This document shows positions 1 to 4,689 of a stretch of DNA of 14,131 nt, in pieces. The DNA lies in the NCBI GenBank assembly GCA_964591255.1, contig CAZQAA010000132.1, positions 1-14,131 of the forward strand, in the 5' to 3' direction. Position numbers and translations under genes: made by a program. Numbering within the stretch: the stretch's first letter is position 1; the number at the start of each line of letters is the position of its first letter. Origin of the DNA: CAZQAA01 sp964591255. GTDB lineage: Bacteria > Desulfobacterota > DSM-4660 > Desulfatiglandales > Desulfatiglandaceae. The notes beneath the pieces were generated by a model, which saw nothing but the letters and a program-made list of their open reading frames with translations, ran no database searches and had not been told where the DNA came from.

Positions 1-219
1 AAATGCTATGACATCATGCTTGGTCTCCTCTTCTATCTCCTGTATCCGAGCCACGGAAAAAGAGGCCTTTTTCCTGATCTTCTCAAATGCCTCGTGTGGT
101 ATCAGGCCCTCTGCCGCCATTGCCTCACATGCCGCAAGCTCTACTTCAAGCCATCTGGCATAACGGCTCTCAGGCTCCCAGACACGTCCCATCTCATCAC
201 GCGTATATCGGCCAATCAT
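1..219 (-). CDS. purB: Adenylosuccinate lyase, N-terminal part (gene continues off the left edge)
   Basis: PurB catalyses two fumarate-releasing steps of purine synthesis: SAICAR to AICAR, and adenylosuccinate to AMP. It is a cytoplasmic homotetramer of the fumarase/aspartase superfamily. Only the first 73 codons are inside the window. They begin MIGRYTRDEMGRVW, the usual PurB opening (a Met-Ile start, then RYTR and an EMG..W motif), and continue through the helical WLEVELAACEAMA segment to EEETKHDVIAF, the conserved (E)T.HDV.AF block. The ATG overlaps the stop of the upstream DnaJ-C28-like gene (TAATG), which fixes the start and suggests translational coupling. A GGAGAAAGG purine run lies just upstream of the ATG. 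The catalytic and signature regions lie outside the window, so completeness cannot be judged. Confidence 0.95.
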   Translation of the reverse strand, partial: MIGRYTRDEMGRVWEPESRYARWLEVELAACEAMAAEGLIPHEAFEKIRKKASFSVARIQEIEEETKHDVIAF

Positions 220-608
220 TACCTTTCTCCTTCTCCTTCCTTTTTCCCGAATTTTTCCACAAGCCTGCTGTAATAAACCTCCGTCTCCTCAAGGAGTGGA
301 GATTTTTTGCCCATAAGATTGAGCTGCATGATCTTATAGTTGATCCTTTTCATCTGGCGGTATTTCTCTCTTTCATCAGGAATACTTTCGAGCAGATCTT
401 CCATCTGCCTGATCTCCTTTTTGAGCTGTAGTTCAGGTGGGAGGCAATCCGCATTCTTCAAGATCTTATATGCCAGACGGAGATCATCAGGCACCAGGCT
501 GTCATCCTCGATCTGCAGAGGTTCATGACTGCCAGGAAGATCATCAAAATCCCCTCTCTCCTGGGCCTCCTTTATCCTCTGTTCTATAATTTTCTGAAAG
601 CAGTACAT
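219..608 (-). CDS. DnaJ-C28 conserved-domain (DUF1992) small protein
   Basis: This encodes a 129-residue soluble protein of the DUF1992 family (the conserved domain of DnaJ homologue subfamily C member 28). It carries no J domain, which is usual for the bacterial members. Visible family features are an N-terminal helix, the ERGDFDDLPGSHEPL block (about residues 17-31), the DDLRLAYKILKNA block (41-53) and a charged C-terminal helical region (60-120). The molecular function of the family is not established. I chose the ATG at 608 because AAGGA lies 10 bases upstream and the protein then has the usual family length. An in-frame ATG at 692 adds 28 residues with no family similarity, has no Shine-Dalgarno sequence, and would place the likely promoter inside the gene. 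Its TAA overlaps the purB ATG, so the two are probably co-translated. Confidence 0.85.
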   Translation of the reverse strand: MYCFQKIIEQRIKEAQERGDFDDLPGSHEPLQIEDDSLVPDDLRLAYKILKNADCLPPELQLKKEIRQMEDLLESIPDEREKYRQMKRINYKIMQLNLMGKKSPLLEETEVYYSRLVEKFGKKEGEGER

Positions 609-661
609 AGGGCAGCTATCCTTGCAAGATAAAAGCCAAAACTTGTTAATTTGTATATTCT

Positions 662-688
662 TGTATATAATTAAGTTAGTTATTTCAA
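662..688 (-). promoter_or_regulatory. Possible promoter for the DUF1992-purB unit
   Basis: Reading the minus strand, TTGAAA (688-683) is followed after 15 bases by TATACA (667-662) in a strongly AT-rich stretch, about 55 bases upstream of the chosen start at 608. The spacer is shorter than the ideal 17 and the region offers several similar hexamers, so this is a weak prediction from sequence alone. Confidence 0.3.
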
Positions 689-772
689 CCATAAAAATAT
701 GACACTTTTTCAGCCGGGGTATCAGTTTAATATCTTTCTGGAAACAAGTGCCCGATCACTGCAAAATCCTCC

Positions 773-799
773 TTGACAATAAAACAGTCATCCTATATT
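773..799 (+). promoter_or_regulatory. Possible sigma-70 type promoter for ahbB-hemL
   Basis: A perfect TTGACA (773-778) is followed after 15 bases by TATATT (794-799), about 53 bases upstream of the ahbB ATG at 853. The spacer is short, but the -35 match is exact and the position is sensible. It lies downstream of an in-frame GTG at 748, which argues that the longer GTG-started reading is not the real gene. Confidence 0.45.
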
Positions 800-852
800 C
801 CCACACAAATGTATTGGGACAGGGTGAACAAAGAAGGTGGATAAAAAAACAG

Positions 853-1329
853 ATGATGACAGAACCGATTGATAAACTGGAAAAAAAAATCATCAGGTCC
901 ATCCAGGGGGATCTTCCGGTTGATCCGAGACCGTTCGCTGTCCTGGCCGATGAAATAGGAATCTCTGAAAAGGAATTCGTTTCCAGGATAAAAGACCTTA
1001 AAAAGCGTGGTATTATCAGGAGATTCGGAGCCACTTTGCGTCATCAGGCGGCGGGATTCAAATCTAATGCCATGGTGGCCTGGCTGGTACCCGACGACCG
1101 GACAGAAGAAATAGGAAAGGCCATGGCGCAATTCCGTGAGGTCACACACTGCTACCAACGAATGCCTCACAAAGAATGGCGATACAACCTGTACACCATG
1201 ATACATGCGGGAAGTCGGGATCAATGCCGCAAGATTGCAGAAAAGATGTCCCGATCCACGGGGATCGATGAATATATAATGCTCTTCAGTGAAAAGGAAT
1301 TCAAGAAAACCAGCATGGAGTATTTTTAG
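853..1329 (+). CDS. ahbB: Siroheme decarboxylase subunit AhbB (Lrp/AsnC-like fold)
   Basis: This is a 158-residue protein of the AhbA/AhbB-NirD/L/G/H family. These proteins have the fold of Lrp/AsnC regulators but act as enzymes: AhbA and AhbB together decarboxylate siroheme to 12,18-didecarboxysiroheme in the siroheme-dependent heme pathway. Residues 8-56 form the winged-helix-like part (LEKKIIRSIQGD, then LADEIGISEKEF). They are followed by IIRRFGATLRHQAAGF (54-69) and SNAMVAWLV (71-79). The THCYQR (98-103) and WRYNLYTMIH (109-118) blocks mark the AhbB rather than the regulator branch; conserved histidines at 64, 99 and 118 are candidates for the substrate pocket. The start is ATG-ATG at 853/856, with AGGTGG 12 bases upstream; an in-frame GTG at 748 would enclose the likely promoter. 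The gene abuts hemL directly. No ahbA partner is in the window. Confidence 0.88.
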   Translation: MMTEPIDKLEKKIIRSIQGDLPVDPRPFAVLADEIGISEKEFVSRIKDLKKRGIIRRFGATLRHQAAGFKSNAMVAWLVPDDRTEEIGKAMAQFREVTHCYQRMPHKEWRYNLYTMIHAGSRDQCRKIAEKMSRSTGIDEYIMLFSEKEFKKTSMEYF

Positions 1330-2625
1330 GTGAAAACCCTTTCAAACTTACTGTTTCAAAAGGCGAAAAAGCTCATTCCAGGAGGAGTGAACAGCCCTGT
1401 AAGGGCATGCAACTCGGTAGGAATCGATCCTCCATTTATTTCCAAGGCAAACGGATGTTTCCTCTGGGATGTCGATGGAAACAGATATATCGATTACGTC
1501 TGCTCCTGGGGTCCCATGATCCTTGGACACTCATACCCTGAAGTGGTACAGGCAGTACGTGAAACCGCTTCGGCCGGGACAAGTTACGGGGCTCCCACAG
1601 AACTGGAAGTGGAGATGGCGGAGGCCATCGTGGAGATGGTACCGTCAATAGATATGGTACGAATGGTAAACTCCGGCACAGAGGCAACCATGAGTGCCAT
1701 ACGTCTCGCTCGCGGCTATACCGGGAGACAAAAAATCATAAAATTCGACGGCTGTTATCACGGCCATGCGGACAGTCTGCTGGTCTCGGCTGGCTCAGGA
1801 ATAGCCACACTGGGAATTCCAGGAAGTCCAGGTGTGCCCAGGGACGTAGCTGCGCATACCCTTTCACTCCCGTTTAACGATATAGGGGTCACGACAGAAG
1901 CATTCCGCAAATTCGGACACGAGATAGCCGCGGTAATTGTTGAACCTGTCCCCGGAAATATGGGAGTAGTCATCCCAGACAAAAACTTTTTGATGGGATT
2001 GAGAGAAGTAACCCTTGAATATGAGTCTCTTCTCATATTCGATGAAGTTATCACCGGTTTCAGGGTAGCCCCCGGCGGGGCCCAGGAATTATACGGAATT
2101 ATGCCGGACATCACATGCCTTGGAAAGATTATAGGAGGGGGTCTGCCTGTGGGGGCCTATGGCGGAAAAAACAAGATCATGGAAAGCGTAGCACCTGTGG
2201 GAGACGTCTACCAGGCAGGAACCCTTTCGGGCAATCCATTAGCCATGGCAGCCGGTCTTGCAACCCTCAAGGCCCTTAAACGGAAAGGTGTATATGCAAA
2301 ACTCGAAGAAAAGGGCAGCAAACTGTTTTCCGGGCTTAAAAGGGCTGCAGATAATGCCGGGATTGGCATCATAATCAACCAGATAGGCTCTATGGGCTCC
2401 ATATTCTTTGCAAGTCATCCTGTTTCTGATTTTAGAAGCGCAGAAAAGGGCAATGCGGGCCTATTTAAAAAATACTACATATCCATGCTTAACCAGGGTA
2501 TATATCTCGCCCCCTCACCCTTTGAAACTACCTTTTTGTCCCTTGCGCATAGCAAGGAAGCGATACAAAAAACCATTGACGCCGCGGCACATGCATTTCA
2601 TGACATAAAGACATCCTCCCTGTGA
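1330..2625 (+). CDS. hemL: Glutamate-1-semialdehyde 2,1-aminomutase
   Basis: HemL is a PLP enzyme that converts glutamate-1-semialdehyde to 5-aminolevulinate, the last step of the C5 route to tetrapyrroles. The protein has 431 residues, the normal length, and belongs to the class III aminotransferase fold. Visible features are the N-terminal LIPGGVNSPVRA (15-26), GHSYPEV (66-72), MVNSGTEATMSAIRLARG (112-129), KFDGCYHGHAD (138-148), the PLP-ring Asp in FDEVITGFR (237-245) and the Schiff-base lysine K266 in CLGKIIGGGLPVGAYGG. The start is GTG at 1330, immediately after the ahbB TAG, with TGGAG nine bases upstream inside ahbB. The zero-base junction indicates one operon. The pairing with ahbB ties it to heme/siroheme supply rather than chlorophyll. 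No clear rho-independent terminator follows before the atp promoter. Confidence 0.97.
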   Translation: MKTLSNLLFQKAKKLIPGGVNSPVRACNSVGIDPPFISKANGCFLWDVDGNRYIDYVCSWGPMILGHSYPEVVQAVRETASAGTSYGAPTELEVEMAEAIVEMVPSIDMVRMVNSGTEATMSAIRLARGYTGRQKIIKFDGCYHGHADSLLVSAGSGIATLGIPGSPGVPRDVAAHTLSLPFNDIGVTTEAFRKFGHEIAAVIVEPVPGNMGVVIPDKNFLMGLREVTLEYESLLIFDEVITGFRVAPGGAQELYGIMPDITCLGKIIGGGLPVGAYGGKNKIMESVAPVGDVYQAGTLSGNPLAMAAGLATLKALKRKGVYAKLEEKGSKLFSGLKRAADNAGIGIIINQIGSMGSIFFASHPVSDFRSAEKGNAGLFKKYYISMLNQGIYLAPSPFETTFLSLAHSKEAIQKTIDAAAHAFHDIKTSSL

Positions 2626-2645
2626 CCGCCTAAGCACAAATCATA

Positions 2646-2675
2646 TTGACTTTACGCCAAAATCTATAATAAAAT
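2646..2675 (+). promoter_or_regulatory. Predicted promoter of the atp FO operon
   Basis: TTGACT (2646-2651) is followed by TATAAT (2665-2670, spacer 13) and overlapping TAAAAT (2670-2675, spacer 18). The second spacing is within the normal range. Transcription would start near 2680, just ahead of the folded element at 2691-2779, giving a leader of about 145 bases before the atpZ-like gene. Confidence 0.5.
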
Positions 2676-2690
2676 TAAGTAATTTAATAA

Positions 2691-2779
2691 AGCCCTTCCG
2701 GGGCCACGCTGTAACAGCTCAATGAAAAGTGACTGAAGGGTTTTTCTGTCACGGCTGTCAGGAGGGCGCCGTGGTTCCC
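2691..2779 (+). ncRNA. Candidate structured 5' leader RNA (cis-regulatory) of the atp FO operon
   Basis: By eye the leader can fold into three nested stems. P1 pairs GGGGCCACG (2700-2708) with CGTGGTTCCC (2770-2779, one bulged or wobble U). P2 pairs ACAGC (2714-2718) with GCTGT (2754-2758). P3 pairs GTGAC (2729-2733) with GTCAC (2748-2752), extended after a U-U mismatch by GAA/TTC. The internal loops are asymmetric and purine-rich. AGCCC (2691-2695), upstream of P1, can pair with the P3 apical loop GGGTT (2738-2742) as a pseudoknot. A competing pairing of CCCTTC (2693-2698) with GAAGGG (2735-2740), followed by a run of five T, looks like a terminator. Multi-stem topology with mutually exclusive pairings is typical of riboswitch-type leaders. 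I could not assign it to a known family, and no covariation was tested. Confidence 0.45.
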
Positions 2780-2825
2780 ATGAATATTAAGCTGATACGC
2801 CAACATCAAATCACAACATGATTTA

Positions 2826-3044
2826 ATGGATGAAGACCTGAAAAAAACCATAAAGACCTTAGGCTACATGAGTACCATAGGGATAGCCATGGCCTTGTCA
2901 ATCGCCCTTGGTGTATTCATCGGCTATTATATTGACAGAAAATTCGGAACTACCCCATGGTTCTTCTATATATTTCTGTGCCTCGGTATAGCTGCTGCAT
3001 TCAGGAATCTTTATGTCCTTTATAAAAGAGGTAAAGATCTTTGA
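2826..3044 (+). CDS. AtpZ/AtpI-like F0F1-ATPase accessory membrane protein (ATPase gene 1 family)
   Basis: This is a 72-residue protein of the small two-helix family often encoded first in bacterial atp operons (PF09527-type, AtpZ or 'ATPase gene 1'). Transmembrane segments lie at about residues 14-34 and 43-63. The conserved GVFIGYYIDRKFGTTPWFF block (30-48) links them and matches the family GyylDk.fgt.P pattern. Members are thought to help assemble the c-ring or supply divalent cations, but the role is not settled. The ATG at 2826 has no recognisable Shine-Dalgarno sequence, and no in-frame start lies upstream before a TGA at 2793. A 13-codon open frame (2780-2821) ends four bases before it, so initiation may depend on coupling or on the folded leader. 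Its TGA overlaps the next gene's ATG (TGATG at 3042-3046). Confidence 0.8.
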   Translation: MDEDLKKTIKTLGYMSTIGIAMALSIALGVFIGYYIDRKFGTTPWFFYIFLCLGIAAAFRNLYVLYKRGKDL

Positions 3045-3421
3045 TGAACTGGGAAAAAATAATTGAAGATATCAGGACCCAGAACTGGATTATACTTGGC
3101 ATCATGGGAGTGGCTGGTTTTTTCTTCATGAGTTCCATCTTCACTCTTGGTGTCATCATGGGCGGCCTGATGATTATCGCCAATTTTAATGTTCTTCAAA
3201 GGACCGTAAGCCGCTCCTTTTCCCGTAGTGGATCCCTGGAAGGCAACAAGATGACTATCATTGCAAAATATTATTTTAGACTTGCCATTACCGGTATAAT
3301 CATTTATATCTTGATCACCCGAGGCTGGGTAAACCCGATAGGCCTTGCTGTCGGACTTTCGACTGTCCTTATCAGCATCATGGGCATCGGAATACGTGCT
3401 GTCTTAAAAACATCATCATAA
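3044..3421 (+). CDS. atpI: ATP synthase subunit I (AtpI-like) assembly protein
   Basis: This is a 125-residue polytopic protein with four predicted membrane helices (about residues 14-31, 33-49, 75-93 and 97-117). It fits the ATP-synt_I family, whose best-studied members help assemble the c-ring. Sequence is poorly conserved in this family, so the call rests on hydropathy, size and position between the AtpZ-like gene and atpB. The ATG at 3044 overlaps the upstream TGA (TGATG). A TTG at 3041 in the same frame has slightly better spacing from GAGG (3028-3031) and is an alternative start that adds one residue. The stop TAA sits within the AAGGAGG that serves as the ribosome binding site of atpB. 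Confidence 0.78.
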   Translation: MNWEKIIEDIRTQNWIILGIMGVAGFFFMSSIFTLGVIMGGLMIIANFNVLQRTVSRSFSRSGSLEGNKMTIIAKYYFRLAITGIIIYILITRGWVNPIGLAVGLSTVLISIMGIGIRAVLKTSS

Positions 3422-3437
3422 GGAGGCATCACAATTT

Positions 3438-4127
3438 ATGGAACACCCTTTATTCTTTCTGGATTCGATCCTGTCAGCCATGGGATTTGAACATTTCGCA
3501 CATAATTATTCCCATGTAACACACATGTGGCTTGTCATGCTAATCCTGATAGTCAGTGCCATAATGTTCGCCAGGGGGCTCCAACTGCTTCCCAAGAAAG
3601 GGCAAAATTTTTTTGAAATCATGATAGGTGGCCTTGAAAATTTCATGGTGGAAATCACCGGACCAGAAGGAAAATTCTTTTTCCCGTTTATTGCCACTCT
3701 TTTTATTTTTATCCTGGTGGCTAATCTCATAGGCCTTATCCCGGGATTCAACTCCCCTACAGCCAATCTCAACACCACACTGGCCATGGCGCTGTGCACA
3801 TTCGTCTATACCCATATTATAGGAATCAAATTCCATGGGATTAAATATATCAAACATTTCATGGGGCCTGTCTGGTGGATGGCCCCCCTTATGTTTCCCA
3901 TTGAGTTGATCAGCCATATTGCGAGGATCATGTCATTAAGCGTAAGGCTGTTCGGAAATATCTTTGGAAAGGAGATGGTCCTTTCCATACTGTTTATGCT
4001 GGCAGGACTATATCTTGCGCCGCTGCCGATCATGTTCCTCGGGCTACTTGTAAGTTTTATCCAGGCACTTGTTTTCATGCTCCTTGCTACCATGTACTTT
4101 GTTGGTGCCATGGAAGAGGCGCATTAA
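3438..4127 (+). CDS. atpB: ATP synthase FO subunit a
   Basis: Subunit a forms the stator half-channels that pass ions to and from the c-ring. The protein is 229 residues, at the short end of the family, with a periplasmic N-terminal segment and five or six membrane helices. The essential stator arginine is R170 in MSLSVRLFGNIFGKE (165-179). The last helix carries the conserved SFIQALVFMLLATMYF stretch (206-221) with Q209 at the usual polar site. LIGLIPGF (97-104) and the NTTLAMAL block (112-119) are also typical. A strong AAGGAGG (3420-3426) lies 11 bases upstream of the ATG. The gene is followed by a 116-base spacer and atpE. No b or delta subunit genes follow, so this is an FO-only operon. 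Confidence 0.96.
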   Translation: MEHPLFFLDSILSAMGFEHFAHNYSHVTHMWLVMLILIVSAIMFARGLQLLPKKGQNFFEIMIGGLENFMVEITGPEGKFFFPFIATLFIFILVANLIGLIPGFNSPTANLNTTLAMALCTFVYTHIIGIKFHGIKYIKHFMGPVWWMAPLMFPIELISHIARIMSLSVRLFGNIFGKEMVLSILFMLAGLYLAPLPIMFLGLLVSFIQALVFMLLATMYFVGAMEEAH

Positions 4128-4159
4128 AACCATAATGAATCTTTAAAACCAAGCTGATG

Positions 4160-4195
4160 CCTCTCGAAAAAATCCTTGAAGGGTCTTTTTGAGGG
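4160..4195 (+). other. Imperfect hairpin in the atpB-atpE spacer
   Basis: CCTC (4160-4163) pairs with GAGG (4191-4194), an A-run (4166-4170) pairs with a T-run (4186-4190), and an inner CC/GG pair closes a small loop. The 116-base spacer (4128-4243) holds no gene. The stem is interrupted by a three-base bulge and mismatches and is not followed by a clean T-run, so it is not a convincing terminator. It could protect or process the mRNA 5' of atpE, whose product is needed in many copies per complex. Confidence 0.3.
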
Positions 4196-4243
4196 AATTA
4201 AATTAAGGAAGAAGGCCAAATTTTGAGAAAAAAGGAGGAATAA

Positions 4244-4621
4244 ATGACAAAAAGAACATTAATGGGGAGTCTTGTAACGATTGCAGTCTTGGGTTCGGCA
4301 TCCCTGGCATTTGCTGAAGGCGGGGTCGTTGAGGCATCAGGTCTGGCGGTATTTTTTGGAATCGCCCTGGCCTGCGGTTTCGGGATCGGCCTGGCCGCCC
4401 TTGGAACCGGTATAGGAATGGGGCATGCCATCAACGGGGCACTTCAGGGAACTGCCAGGAATCCGGAGGCAGGCGGAAAAATCATGACCACCATGATTAT
4501 CGGCCTGGCCCTGATCGAGTCCCTCTGTATCTACGCCCTGGTTATCTGTTTTATCCTCGTCTTCAAGATTCCCGATATGGGCGAGATGTTCGAGCTTATC
4601 CTGAAATCAATCGGTTCGTAA
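4244..4621 (+). CDS. atpE: ATP synthase FO subunit c with signal-peptide-like N-terminus
   Basis: Subunit c is the hairpin that builds the rotor ring and carries the ion-binding carboxylate. The 125-residue protein has an extra N-terminal segment: MTKR, a hydrophobic stretch (6-22) and AFA (22-24) before E25, which looks like a signal peptide with an AXA cleavage site. Removal would leave about 101 residues, close to the size of ordinary c subunits. The mature part has a glycine-rich helix 1 (44-62), the polar loop ARNPEA (71-76) and helix 2 with the ion-binding E92 in ALIESLCIYALV. Relative to Na+-type c subunits, E92, S93 and Y97 are kept, but the glutamine ligand is M59 and the threonine is L94, which favours H+ coupling. 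AAGGAGG (4232-4238) is five bases from the ATG, an excellent ribosome site suiting high output. Confidence 0.95.
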   Translation: MTKRTLMGSLVTIAVLGSASLAFAEGGVVEASGLAVFFGIALACGFGIGLAALGTGIGMGHAINGALQGTARNPEAGGKIMTTMIIGLALIESLCIYALVICFILVFKIPDMGEMFELILKSIGS

Positions 4622-4643
4622 CAGGCTCTGTCATACAAAAAGA

Positions 4644-4677
4644 GAAAAGGGGGTCTACATTGGCAGACCCCCTTTTC
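4644..4677. terminator. Bidirectional rho-independent terminator between atpE and uvrA
   Basis: A perfect 13-bp stem pairs GAAAAGGGGGTCT (4644-4656) with AGACCCCCTTTTC (4665-4677) around an 8-base loop. The outer arms are A-rich on one side and T-rich on the other, so the hairpin ends in a T-run on both strands. It sits between the atpE stop (4621) and the uvrA stop (4690) and can end both converging transcripts. Confidence 0.92.
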
Positions 4678-4689
4678 TATGTCACTTTC

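Noticed and set aside
609..692. Extension of the DUF1992 protein to an ATG at 692
   Set aside because: No ribosome site, AT-rich promoter-like DNA, and no family match for the extra 28 residues. ATG 608 has AAGGA upstream.
748..852. Extension of ahbB upstream to an in-frame GTG at 748
   Set aside because: The added 35 residues have no family similarity, and a TTGACA...TATATT promoter lies inside the extension. ATG 853 gives the normal family length.
2691..2745. A simple hemL terminator made of CCCTTC/GAAGGG plus T-run
   Set aside because: The loop would be about 36 bases and the stem only 6 to 8 pairs, and it lies downstream of the predicted atp promoter. It reads better as an alternative fold within the leader RNA, though termination there is possible.
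2691..2779. Firm assignment of the leader to a named riboswitch class
   Set aside because: I looked for the core motifs I know of c-di-GMP, TPP, cobalamin, fluoride, glycine and ykkC-type RNAs and saw none. For Na+-I and the nhaA motifs I do not remember the consensus well enough to claim a match.
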